A stretch of DNA of 64,000 bases. Origin: Butyrivibrio sp. CB08. GTDB taxonomy: Bacteria > Bacillota > Clostridia > Lachnospirales > Lachnospiraceae. The DNA lies in NCBI RefSeq assembly GCF_003625485.1, contig NZ_RAIR01000005.1:62001-126000 (forward strand), written 5' to 3'. The position numbers were made by a program, and so were the translations under genes. The notes under the pieces were generated by a model. It saw nothing but the letters and a program-made list of their open reading frames with translations. It was not told where the DNA came from and made no database searches. Below, piece by piece: positions 8,416 to 17,087 of this stretch (its first letter is position 1; each line of letters starts with the position of its first letter).

Positions 8416-9693
8416 TCAATTCCTCCCCTGTCCTGTGATCATGGATAAGATCTTGTCGTCCTCATAGAAGCGGCAAGATGTGTAAGTCCTTAGCTTGTTG
8501 GAGTTGGTAATTATTGGAACCGAGTGTACCAGCGGATTGTCGCAGTACATAAGTGGGCAGATGTAGCTAAGTGTCAGCTTGATCTCTTCTGCCATGCTCT
8601 CTTCTCTTGTTCCCTTAATTGCCTCAAGCACTCCAGGTGCTGCTGTAAGGACAGTGGGCACTGTGGTTGTCTTTCTGCCTGCAGCCTTAACGCCTTCATA
8701 GATGTCATCGATCCATCCGATAAGCTCGTTCTTGGACAGATGTGGGCATCCGATAAAGCACATCTTTGGCTTGGCATCAGCGTTTTTCCAGATGATCGGA
8801 TAGCTGTCTATTACACGCTGGATCTCAGCGTCGTCGATAACATAGGTCCTGGCGTTATCTGCGATAAGGCTCTCTCCAAGCTCAGCAGCTTCAGGTGTCA
8901 GCTTATCGATATGATAAAGGCCTACAGCACCGTTTGATGCTGTGGCAGCGCCAAAGTTCTTAAGGTAGTCGCATACGCTTGGTGTAAGCTCTGTTCCAAG
9001 GTACTCTGAAAGGCCGTATACGTATGGAACATCCTCCATTACCTTCATTCCAATAGCGGAGCCCAGAACCTGTGCTGGAGGGAGCTTAGTTGTCTTAACT
9101 TCTACCTTCCATGTAGCCTTTCTTCCCTCGTCAGTAAGAAGGCCAAACTTTGGAACACATCCAAGGATGGATCCAAAGAGCTCGATGATTCCTGAGTTTC
9201 TGTTGCACCTTGCGCCAAGAACTGAGTTGGCGTAAACAACAGCAGATGACTCTGCCCAGCTTAAGATATCGCCCTTCTTTGGTCTGTTTCCCTGCTCGTC
9301 AAAGTAGCAGGCGCAGGAGAACCCGTCCTTGCTCTTTAATCCAAGCTTTGAAAGCTGTTTCTCGTATCTTCCCTGCTCTGAATACATGAACTTGTAAAAT
9401 ACAAGGTCCTGTATAGGGCCTGAAGGCACGTTTTTATCCAGTGGCCTTGGATCCATGGTGAACTTCTGCTTAGAGACTACTCCCGCCTCAATAAGCTCGT
9501 CCATAAGCTTGTACACGGGATCGATAACCTTAAGTCCAAAGCTGGTTACCAGATGTCCGTACTCCCCAGTGACTTCTGCCATTTCCTCGGCGCCAAAGAG
9601 CTCGCCATAGCGAACCAGCGTCTCCATGATCTTGGCATAGGTCTTCCCCTTTTTTCCGTCAAGAATTTCCTGTTGCTCTGTTGTAAGCCTCAT
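8416..9693 (-). CDS. Aconitase X catalytic subunit, DUF521
   Basis: The 425-residue protein matches the aconitase X catalytic subunit throughout. It has an N-terminal helical start, GARCNRNSGI, the glycine-rich SAIGMKV region, MCFIGCPHLS and a C-terminal YTSCRFYEDD. The conserved cysteines would bind an iron-sulfur cluster used for dehydration of a hydroxy acid. The ribosome binding site is AGGAGGAG. It forms a two-subunit enzyme with the following gene, and a P-loop kinase comes next in the operon. The CmpB-like membrane protein gene lies 21 bp upstream in the same direction. A phosphorylated substrate would explain the kinase, but that is inference. Confidence 0.88.
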   Translation of the reverse strand: MRLTTEQQEILDGKKGKTYAKIMETLVRYGELFGAEEMAEVTGEYGHLVTSFGLKVIDPVYKLMDELIEAGVVSKQKFTMDPRPLDKNVPSGPIQDLVFYKFMYSEQGRYEKQLSKLGLKSKDGFSCACYFDEQGNRPKKGDILSWAESSAVVYANSVLGARCNRNSGIIELFGSILGCVPKFGLLTDEGRKATWKVEVKTTKLPPAQVLGSAIGMKVMEDVPYVYGLSEYLGTELTPSVCDYLKNFGAATASNGAVGLYHIDKLTPEAAELGESLIADNARTYVIDDAEIQRVIDSYPIIWKNADAKPKMCFIGCPHLSKNELIGWIDDIYEGVKAAGRKTTTVPTVLTAAPGVLEAIKGTREESMAEEIKLTLSYICPLMYCDNPLVHSVPIITNSNKLRTYTSCRFYEDDKILSMITGQGRN

Positions 9694-9714
9694 CCTGTCT
9701 TCTCCTCCTAAACA

Positions 9715-10542
9715 TTACTTCTTGTTGTTTCTTAGCTCCCTTACCTTATCTTTTAGTGAACTTACTAAAATATTTTTATTCTTAAACTCTGCTGGAAGCT
9801 CTGCCTTTGGCATGAACTTCTCAATTCCAAGCAGGATTCTCTTCTGGTTAAGTGAAAGCCTCTCAGCATAGGCCTTTGCCAGCTGTTCATGGCGTTCCTC
9901 AGCAAGCTCTTTTCCCTCAGCGATCTTCTGTTCAATAACCATAGGCGCTGAAGCAACCTTCTCGTATCTTGCCTGTGCCTTCTGGTTGAACTCCTCGTGC
10001 ATCTGCTTAACGTCCTTAAGAAGTGCAGAGAGACTTGCCTCTGTAAGGGCGTAATCAGCACCAAATATAGCCGCAAGGACGATTGCCAGAATCTCGTAAA
10101 CTGTTGGGCTGACAATTGTGTGAACGTTCTCTACAGCCGGGATAAGGAACTTAACTACCGCTACTCCCGCAAGGCCAAAGGCGATGCTGACCGGGACACA
10201 GATCCTTCCCTGAATGTTTAGTGGCATCTCGCTGTAATCCCACCATCTTGCATTAAAGCGCTTCTCAAGTATCCATGAGGTTCCAAATTCCGCGATGGCA
10301 CTTCCTATGTAGGACAGAATAAATATTCCCCAGATAGGGAAATCTGGTGACTTCAGGACATCAACTGATGAGAATACCGCGGAAGCCACAACCACGCAGG
10401 AGCCATAAATTGGGCAAATAGGGCCAAAAAGAAATCCTCTGTCCGCCCACTTTTTCTCCTTGGCTGAGCAGTATATTGACTCCCATACCCATCCTAAAAA
10501 GCTGTAAAAGATGAACTCTACAAAGTACTGTGCAACGACCAT
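9715..10542 (-). CDS. Putative ABC-transporter type IV membrane protein (CmpB-like)
   Basis: The start is placed at 10542 with AAGGAG upstream; the longer frame to 10623 is mostly charged and lacks a site. The 275-residue product starts MVVAQYFVEFIFYSFLGW and has about five membrane segments in its first 170 residues, including a GPICPIYG motif typical of the CmpB-like family. A charged helical C-terminal tail of about 100 residues follows. The family is named as a putative ABC permease but has no firm function. It precedes the aconitase X operon by 21 bp and may be co-transcribed with it. Confidence 0.75.
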   Translation of the reverse strand: MVVAQYFVEFIFYSFLGWVWESIYCSAKEKKWADRGFLFGPICPIYGSCVVVASAVFSSVDVLKSPDFPIWGIFILSYIGSAIAEFGTSWILEKRFNARWWDYSEMPLNIQGRICVPVSIAFGLAGVAVVKFLIPAVENVHTIVSPTVYEILAIVLAAIFGADYALTEASLSALLKDVKQMHEEFNQKAQARYEKVASAPMVIEQKIAEGKELAEERHEQLAKAYAERLSLNQKRILLGIEKFMPKAELPAEFKNKNILVSSLKDKVRELRNNKK

Positions 10543-10626
10543 CTTAAATAGTCTCCTTAATCTCTTTTCTGTTTTTCGAACCTTTCCATCCATTATAACA
10601 GAAATCCGCATATTTAGGCGCATTCA

Positions 10627-10635
10627 TGTTATACT
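10627..10635 (+). promoter_or_regulatory. Extended -10 promoter element for the M32 carboxypeptidase
   Basis: TGTTATACT (TG-N-TATACT) lies about 31 bp ahead of the carboxypeptidase start. No convincing -35 is seen, as is usual for extended -10 promoters. Confidence 0.5.
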
Positions 10636-10665
10636 TATGCAAGATTAACTGACAGGAGAGCCAAA

Positions 10666-12150
10666 ATGACATTATTAGAACAATACAAAGATAAACAGAA
10701 AAAGATCAGCTACCTTGGCCACGCAGCATCACTGATGAACTGGGACAAGGAGACAACAACCCCTGAGGGCGGCATGGAGAAGCTTGCTGAAGCCCTCAAC
10801 TACTTCCAGACTGAGATCTTCAAGCTTTCAACCAGCGACGAGGCCTTTGACCTTGTTTGCAAGCTGGCTGAACCAGAAGAGTTCGACAAGCTGGACGATG
10901 TAATGAAATTCGACATTACCCGCAACAAGAGGGATCTTGAGAAGATGAGAAGACTTCCTCAGGAAGTTTTTGAGGAGTACGTCAAGGCCGTTACCAAATC
11001 CAGCATCGTATGGCCTTCAGCCAAGAGAGCGAGCGACTTTTCCAAGTTTGAAAAAGAGCTCGGCGCAACAATCGAGGCTGTTAAGAAGTATCAGAGCTAC
11101 GTAAACCCTGACAAAAAGCCTTATGACGCCCTTATCGACCAGTTCGAAGAGGGAATGACTCAGGAGACAATTGACCGCGTATTTGGCGATCTGAGAAAAG
11201 AGCTTGTTCCTCTGGTTGAAGAGGTTACAAGCCGCCCAGAGCCTGACCACAGCAAGTTTGCCTTCAAGGTTCCAGCACACGTTCAGGACAAGGTCTGCAG
11301 ATTCCTTGTTGAATACATGGGCATGGACATGACAAGGATCGCTTTTGGCGAGACTGAGCATCCTTTCACAACCAGCATGAATCTGGATGATGTGAGGATC
11401 ACCAACCACTACAAAGAAGATAACTTCATAGAGCCTATTTTCTCCGCAATCCACGAGGGAGGCCACGCTATCTTTTGCCAGAACGTAGACCACAAGTACG
11501 AGGGAACTGAAGGCGGAGTCATTAACTACATGGGCCTTCACGAGAGCCAGTCAAGGTTCTTTGAGAACATCCTTGGCCGCAACATCAACTTCTGGAAGCC
11601 CATCTGGCCTAAGATGGTTGAGATGATCCCAGAGCTTGCCAACGTAACTTTAGAGGACTTCTACAAAGAGATCAACTTCGTGCAAAAGAGCTATATCAGA
11701 ACTGAAGCGGACGAGCTGACATATTGTCTTCACGTTATCTTAAGATATGAGATCGAGCGTGAGATCTTCAAGGGAAATGTAGAGGTTAAGGACCTTCCTG
11801 CTGTTTGGAACAAGAAGATGGAAGAGCTTCTTGGCATCACTCCAAGAAATGACTCTGAGGGCGTCCTTCAGGATATGCACTGGTCTGACGGAAGCTTTGG
11901 CTACTTCCCTTCATACCTTCTTGGCAGCATCTACGACGGAATGCTCCTTGAGGCTGTTGAAAGAGATCTTGGTAGCGTAGATGATATCCTTGCTGCCGGT
12001 GATATCAGGAAGATCACCAAGTGGCTTAACGAAAACATCCACCAGTATGGCTCCACAAGAATCTCCAGCGAAGTTCTTAAAGAAGTTTGCGGCAAGGAAC
12101 TTACCGCCGAGCCACTTATCAAGTACTTCAAGAAAAAATATTCTGCATAA
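10666..12150 (+). CDS. Carboxypeptidase Taq (M32 family metallopeptidase)
   Basis: The 494-residue length and the N-terminal pattern, with SYLGHAASLMNWDKET near 15-30, fit the M32 family. The zinc-binding motif HEGGH is at 263-267, followed by the glutamate-bearing HESQSRFFEN segment around 294-303. DVRITNHY near 242-249 is also a family signature. It removes C-terminal residues from peptides in the cytoplasm. It is a single-gene unit with an extended -10 promoter upstream and a strong terminator downstream. The ribosome binding site is AGGAGAG. Confidence 0.95.
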   Translation: MTLLEQYKDKQKKISYLGHAASLMNWDKETTTPEGGMEKLAEALNYFQTEIFKLSTSDEAFDLVCKLAEPEEFDKLDDVMKFDITRNKRDLEKMRRLPQEVFEEYVKAVTKSSIVWPSAKRASDFSKFEKELGATIEAVKKYQSYVNPDKKPYDALIDQFEEGMTQETIDRVFGDLRKELVPLVEEVTSRPEPDHSKFAFKVPAHVQDKVCRFLVEYMGMDMTRIAFGETEHPFTTSMNLDDVRITNHYKEDNFIEPIFSAIHEGGHAIFCQNVDHKYEGTEGGVINYMGLHESQSRFFENILGRNINFWKPIWPKMVEMIPELANVTLEDFYKEINFVQKSYIRTEADELTYCLHVILRYEIEREIFKGNVEVKDLPAVWNKKMEELLGITPRNDSEGVLQDMHWSDGSFGYFPSYLLGSIYDGMLLEAVERDLGSVDDILAAGDIRKITKWLNENIHQYGSTRISSEVLKEVCGKELTAEPLIKYFKKKYSA

Positions 12151-12153
12151 AAC

Positions 12154-12178
12154 AAGCGCCTCGCGAAGCGAGGCGCTT
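12154..12178. terminator. Bidirectional terminator
   Basis: A perfect 11-bp stem (AAGCGCCTCGC / GCGAGGCGCTT) with a GAA loop lies between the carboxypeptidase and the convergent membrane protein gene. T-rich stretches follow on both strands. Confidence 0.9.
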
Positions 12179-12183
12179 TAATT

Positions 12184-13791
12184 TTATTCAAGATCCAGTA
12201 TCATATCATTTATCAAAACATGCAATTTACCATCAGTATCAGCAAAAACCATAGCCTGATCGCCGTAGTTCCTGAAATCAAAGTGATCACAGCTGTCACA
12301 GACAACGGTTTTCTCCTTAAAGCGCCTGTCTGCGCAGTATAGGGTGTTCTGGCTGATGTAATACCATTTTTCAGTGCACTGGTCCCATTTGACCATCGTG
12401 TTGGCACTATAAGTGGTTTCTGCTATGAAAACCGGCTTCTTGCCTTCATGGTAGTAATACAGGTTGTAAATGTCATCATTCTTCTCGTTCTTTTCCATGG
12501 CGATAAAGACGCATTCTGAGAAGTCATCGCTTGTAAATATCTGCTTGATCTTGCCATTTTCCCAGGTGAAAAAGTCTTCTCTTACGGCTTTGCCGTCCAG
12601 GATCCTAACCTTTTTAGCCTCGCCCTCTGTGAGATAAACGCTTACCGGACCATCTGAAGTGAAGGTCTCATGGGAATTAGCACCCTCGTTTCTAAGAAGT
12701 ACCTCGGAAGGGATAGCATCTCCCTGAAGGCAGTAGGTCTTTTCCCCGGTGGTGACCATGCTGACGTCTGAAAAGCAGTCCGTATCGAGGATATATATAG
12801 GCTCAAAGACCATCTGTCTGTTAACACCTGCGCTTACGCCAAAGAACTCTAAATCTCGTAGCATCCCAAAAATAGACAGATTCTCGGCCTTTGCCATGCC
12901 AGGCCTGAAATAGCTGATATTCTTGGAGGTCGAAACAAAGGCCTGCTTGCAATCCCTTGTAAACTGCGCTCCCCTTAAGTAGCCGGAAGCAATCTTTTTC
13001 TCAACACCGTCATCGCTGCAGTAGAATCCGTCTCTGGTCTTGTCGTTGGAAAGCTCGTAGTAAACCACTTTTCCGTCATCGGAAACAGCTGTTGGTGTGT
13101 AGTATCCGCTGCTACTTGAGCTTACAGCATGGGTCTTCACATTAATTCCCCCGACGTAAACCAGTGCGTTCGTGCCGGAAAAAGAGTAGTAGCTCACTGT
13201 CTGTCCATTTGGAGAAATGCAGGGGTTAAAGCCCGACCTTGCCAGAACTGTCTCTTCTCCGGTTTTGACCTCATAGAGCCTGAGCTCTGCGCCGCTGTTG
13301 TAGGCGATATATCCGCCTTCGTAGTTTATGCAGGAATCGCTGCACTCATCAGAAACCAGCGTGTATTCAAGGTCTCCGTTGATGCAGTAGCACTTTCCGT
13401 TTATGTTAAATACAGCTTCGCTTCTGTCTGCGTTAAAAGAGATATACAGACCGTAGCCGTCTTTCTCGTAAAAGTCAGTCAGCACCTTCCCCTGGTCGTT
13501 ATAGATATAGCCATAGGACTCATAGATTCTTGGCCCGTCGTAGTTTCTGGTTCCCTGCTTTTTGTAAACATATGGAGGACCCTCAAAGGTTTCCTTAACC
13601 TTGGATAAGTCTATTCCGCAGTAGTCTTTTGCCTTATCCTCTACAAGCTGCCCTACTTCCCTGAACTGGTCATCTACGTCCTTGTTAAAGTAAGTCACCA
13701 TCTTGTATCCAGCGTAGATAGAGCCGGTGAAAAGAGCTGCCAGCGCAACCACTAGAACTATCCCTACGCCCAGATTTCTTTTATTCTTCAT
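12184..13791 (-). CDS. Membrane-anchored hypothetical protein with propeller-like repeats
   Basis: The 535-residue protein has one N-terminal membrane segment (about 8-30) with a short basic lead, so most of it lies outside the membrane. The remainder is made of repeated short beta-strand units with patterns such as YYELSNDKTRDGFY and KVVYYE. This resembles TolB/WD40-like propellers, but I cannot name the family. It follows the TM protein gene by 21 bp and is probably the third gene of the bioY run. The start has AGGAAA seven bases ahead. A sensory or cell-envelope role is possible but not shown. Confidence 0.6.
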   Translation of the reverse strand: MKNKRNLGVGIVLVVALAALFTGSIYAGYKMVTYFNKDVDDQFREVGQLVEDKAKDYCGIDLSKVKETFEGPPYVYKKQGTRNYDGPRIYESYGYIYNDQGKVLTDFYEKDGYGLYISFNADRSEAVFNINGKCYCINGDLEYTLVSDECSDSCINYEGGYIAYNSGAELRLYEVKTGEETVLARSGFNPCISPNGQTVSYYSFSGTNALVYVGGINVKTHAVSSSSSGYYTPTAVSDDGKVVYYELSNDKTRDGFYCSDDGVEKKIASGYLRGAQFTRDCKQAFVSTSKNISYFRPGMAKAENLSIFGMLRDLEFFGVSAGVNRQMVFEPIYILDTDCFSDVSMVTTGEKTYCLQGDAIPSEVLLRNEGANSHETFTSDGPVSVYLTEGEAKKVRILDGKAVREDFFTWENGKIKQIFTSDDFSECVFIAMEKNEKNDDIYNLYYYHEGKKPVFIAETTYSANTMVKWDQCTEKWYYISQNTLYCADRRFKEKTVVCDSCDHFDFRNYGDQAMVFADTDGKLHVLINDMILDLE

Positions 13792-13812
13792 ATCAATTTC
13801 CTATTACAATCT

Positions 13813-14472
13813 TTACCAGTCTGAATCCCAGTCTGTGTAGCCGGAATCCCAGTTGTCAGAACTCCATCCAGAATCGTAGTTATAGTCGTAGCTACTGCTA
13901 TAGCCCGAATGGCGGTCATAGCTGCTGTAGCTTCCACCACCGCCGCCTCCTGCAAATCCAAATAGGAGGGATAAGATGATGGCGATGATTCCAATTAAAA
14001 CTCCGAGAGGACTCTTTTCCCCGGAATCTCCGCTTCCACCTGAGTATCCAGAAGAATCGGAGATGCTGTCAAAGCCAGATCTTACCGGATAATCATTGAT
14101 GTTGAAGCTCTTGATGCTGCTGTAAGCATCGTTCTGCTCATACTTGTTCCTCTCACGCTCTGCCATATCTGCAGCATAGCTGAGTTTCTGGTTGGCAATC
14201 TCTGCCTGAAGGCGGTCGTAGAGCTCAACTACTGCGAACTCCTCGTCCTTACCCCTGTAGCGGACAGCTCTTGTGCCGTCTGCCTTGTTCTTGTAAACTA
14301 CGAACTCACCCGTAGCCTCATCTTTGTAGATTCCAAAGGCCTTGGGCCCCTTGTAGTCAAATCCAACAAAAAACCTGGTTTTGCTGGAAGTAAAGCCATT
14401 CCTCTCGCAGTAGTCCTGGAGCTCTGCAATGGTCTTTGGAATTCCACCCTCTGAGTAGTCATGTACACTCAT
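13813..14472 (-). CDS. Hypothetical single-pass membrane protein with Ser/Tyr/Gly/Asp-rich tail
   Basis: The N-terminal 130 residues are soluble and contain KTIAELQDYCERNGFTSSK and a beta-rich segment ending RAVRYRGKDEEFAVVEL. One membrane segment follows near 153-170. The C-terminal 45 residues are low in complexity and rich in glycine, serine, tyrosine, tryptophan and aspartate (repeats such as DSGWSSD and WDSGYTDWD). The family is not recognised. The gene lies 12 bp after bioY and 21 bp before the propeller-like gene. The tail may be disordered or wall-interacting. Confidence 0.6.
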   Translation of the reverse strand: MSVHDYSEGGIPKTIAELQDYCERNGFTSSKTRFFVGFDYKGPKAFGIYKDEATGEFVVYKNKADGTRAVRYRGKDEEFAVVELYDRLQAEIANQKLSYAADMAERERNKYEQNDAYSSIKSFNINDYPVRSGFDSISDSSGYSGGSGDSGEKSPLGVLIGIIAIILSLLFGFAGGGGGGSYSSYDRHSGYSSSYDYNYDSGWSSDNWDSGYTDWDSDW

Positions 14473-14484
14473 GGTTTTACCCCC

Positions 14485-15045
14485 TTAGTTCTCGATTCTA
14501 ATAACCCTTCTAAGCCTTGATCCAAGCACCACAGCAAGGGCAAGCTTGGCAAGGTCTGGAACGATAAATGGGAATACGCACCAGCCAAGGGCTGTCATAA
14601 GGCTGATTGGGCCTGACTGCCTTGTGTAAACCACCATAAACCAGCCTGTTCCAAAGGCGTAGCAGACAAGAAGTCCCGCGATAAGAGTGATGATCCTTAT
14701 AGGAAGCATATTTCCGATAAGAGCCTCGCTCATCCAGTAAAGAAGGCCAATAAAGATAAAGCCTAAGATATATCCACCAGTAAGACCAAGGACGCTTCCA
14801 AGTCCGCCGGAAAATCCTGCAAGAACTGGAACTCCAACTGATGCAAGTAAAATGTATGTAAGTATAGCTAAAGTGCCGCGTCTTCCGCCCACCAGCTCAA
14901 GAACGATAAATACTGCAAAAGTCTGAAGTGTAAATGGCACCACAGTTGGAATACTGATCCATGAGCAGATGGCCATAAGTGCTGTGCAGATCGCAATATA
15001 TGCCAGATCAACTGTTTTAAATTTCATTTGTCCCCTTGTTTTCAT
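14485..15045 (-). CDS. bioY: Biotin transporter BioY
   Basis: The start at 15045 has GGGGAGAAAAGGA upstream; the longer frame to 15117 overlaps the divergent promoter. The 186-residue product is a polytopic membrane protein with AICTALMAICSW, PFTLQTFAVF and the glycine-rich GLTGGYILGF segment, all typical of BioY. This is the substrate-binding S component for biotin uptake, acting with a shared ECF module or alone. No ecfAAT genes are in the window. Two membrane proteins of unknown role follow closely. I see no clear BirA operator. Confidence 0.93.
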   Translation of the reverse strand: MKTRGQMKFKTVDLAYIAICTALMAICSWISIPTVVPFTLQTFAVFIVLELVGGRRGTLAILTYILLASVGVPVLAGFSGGLGSVLGLTGGYILGFIFIGLLYWMSEALIGNMLPIRIITLIAGLLVCYAFGTGWFMVVYTRQSGPISLMTALGWCVFPFIVPDLAKLALAVVLGSRLRRVIRIEN

Positions 15046-15098
15046 ATCCTTTTCTCCCCGTCTATAAATAAAGCCTTTTGCATTATAGCACCTATCGT

Positions 15099-15127
15099 TT
15101 GAAAAATCCCCATTCAAAACTTATAAT
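15099..15127 (+). promoter_or_regulatory. Consensus sigma-A promoter for the DUF3298 lipoprotein
   Basis: TTGAAA (15099-15104) and TATAAT (15122-15127) are separated by exactly 17 bp, and the start codon follows 38 bp later. Confidence 0.85.
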
Positions 15128-15165
15128 TCTTCTATCACTTATGAGTGGAAAAAAAGGAGATTATT

Positions 15166-17085
15166 ATGAAAAAGAAACTAGTATGTCTGACACTGTCAGC
15201 TGTCATGGCACTTTCCATGGCTGGCTGCGGTCTTTTCGGGGTAAAGAATGAACTTCCCCCTGACATGAACGAGCCTAAACAGGAAGAACCTGCAGCATCT
15301 GCAGAAGATAGCATAGAAGAAATAAAAGAGGAAGCTACAAGTGAGCTCGCTCCATTTACCAACGAGGGGCTTATTCTCGTAACCCCTGAAAGATACAGCA
15401 CAGAGTCTTTATACGTCTTTAAAGCAGACGGCTCTTTAGTGGATCAGTTCGATATTGAGGCTATAACAAAAGAGCTTATGGAGAACGGAGATGCCCAGAG
15501 CTACACCTATCAGGCTTACGGCGATGGCATACTCTTTTTCACAGGCTACAAATACGAAGATGGCGAAAACTACTATGATCTCGTGGCTTACGACACCTCC
15601 AGCAAAGAGATAACAGATGTTATTTATTGGGGAACAGACAATTTCTACGACATAGAAGTATACGATGGCAAGCTGAACCTGTCTGTTTATCACGAATTCA
15701 ACAACTGGTCTGTGAAGTGCTTTGAGAAGGACGAGAACGCCCTCGCTTTCAAGGAAGCTACCCCAAAATACTCAGATATCTACCAGCAGATCGGCAATTA
15801 CAACATCAGCTACATCGAGAGAAACTGCTGCTTGGACCACTACCTTGATAAGAACGGAGCTATAGTTGCCCGCCTCGATGACTCTTTTTACCTGATAAAG
15901 ACAGACGGTTCTATCAAGGAAAACACCTTCGTTAAGACCAACATGTCCAGCATGTATGGCGACGACAAATACGCTTTATTTCACGAATTTGATGACAGCT
16001 ACGAAACTATAGGCCTTTTTGCCATGAACCTGGAAAACGGCGAAAAAACTCAGATCGCAGGAAAAGATGCTACCGTGATTGCCTTCGAGGATGGAGTTTT
16101 ATACTACATCGACAGAGAGAAGCTTGAGTTTGAGGTATATAACGACAAGATCACCAGCTACAACGCTGCTACCGGAGAGACAACAGTTCTTTTTGAGAAA
16201 AAGACAATTCCAGGTACGGAAATGTACTCAGCAATAGCTACAGGCTTTACCCTTGGCGAGGGAAAAGCTTTTTATACCGACTTTAAGGACGGCAAAGTGG
16301 AAATCCTTTATGCTGATGTTGTAGATGGAAAGTTTGAAAACGAGCAGGAAACAGGCTTATTTGTTCAGACGTTCTCAGCCTACGAGTATGGAACAGCGGA
16401 ATACAAGACAATCGCTTCCTACTGCGAAAACTGCGGAATCCCGCTTACAGAGGCTTATGCTGAGATCTTTACACTTGATCCAAAGTACTCAGATAAGGCA
16501 GCTGAGATAAATAGCGCTATCAGGGAAGCATCAGAAGCGTTCCTTAGTAACTACGCAGAACAGCCTGAGAGCTGGCTTGGAGATTATGGTGGTGACTGCG
16601 AGGATCATAAGGCTTACCCTCAGCAGTACGATATGACCGACTCAAGTATGATAGACGAAGTGGGAATCATTGAAGACCGCTATCTCTTTATCAACAAGAG
16701 CGGATACTGGTATGGCGGAGGCGCCCACGGAATGCCTTCAAGAGACCAGATGCTCTTTGACCTTACAACCGGTCAGGAGCTTAAGCTTTCTGACTTCTAC
16801 AAGGGATCAGAGGAAGATTATAAGACTCTTGTAGCAACCAAGACCAGGGAAGACTACGAGAGTTATGGCACAGAAAAGGGCGCTTCTCCGTATTTCGCGG
16901 ATAACGCCCAGGATGTATATGATCAGGCCTATGAAACAGTACATCTCGACATGAATATGTACTTTGAACAAGATGGTATCATCTACTACTTCTACCCATA
17001 TGATATGGGCTCCTACGCAGACGGCTTCAGAGATATCTTTATCTCTTACAAGGATCTGCTTGGAAGAGATACACTTTCTGAGTAA
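15166..17085 (+). CDS. Lipoprotein with propeller-like region and C-terminal DUF3298 (RsiV-like) domain
   Basis: The ATG at 15166 has AAGGAG six bases upstream; a GTG seven codons earlier overlaps that site. The 639-residue product starts with a lipoprotein signal and a lipobox ending in Cys21 (SMAGC). Residues about 60-430 are repeated beta units that may form a propeller. The last 180 residues carry the DUF3298 pattern, including GYWYGGGAHG, DLTTGQELKLSDFY and a tail ending YKDLLG, as in RsiV and PdaC. It should be anchored outside the membrane, and RsiV-like domains can bind lysozyme or glycans. It has its own consensus promoter. Confidence 0.8.
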   Translation: MKKKLVCLTLSAVMALSMAGCGLFGVKNELPPDMNEPKQEEPAASAEDSIEEIKEEATSELAPFTNEGLILVTPERYSTESLYVFKADGSLVDQFDIEAITKELMENGDAQSYTYQAYGDGILFFTGYKYEDGENYYDLVAYDTSSKEITDVIYWGTDNFYDIEVYDGKLNLSVYHEFNNWSVKCFEKDENALAFKEATPKYSDIYQQIGNYNISYIERNCCLDHYLDKNGAIVARLDDSFYLIKTDGSIKENTFVKTNMSSMYGDDKYALFHEFDDSYETIGLFAMNLENGEKTQIAGKDATVIAFEDGVLYYIDREKLEFEVYNDKITSYNAATGETTVLFEKKTIPGTEMYSAIATGFTLGEGKAFYTDFKDGKVEILYADVVDGKFENEQETGLFVQTFSAYEYGTAEYKTIASYCENCGIPLTEAYAEIFTLDPKYSDKAAEINSAIREASEAFLSNYAEQPESWLGDYGGDCEDHKAYPQQYDMTDSSMIDEVGIIEDRYLFINKSGYWYGGGAHGMPSRDQMLFDLTTGQELKLSDFYKGSEEDYKTLVATKTREDYESYGTEKGASPYFADNAQDVYDQAYETVHLDMNMYFEQDGIIYYFYPYDMGSYADGFRDIFISYKDLLGRDTLSE

Positions 17086-17087
17086 GC

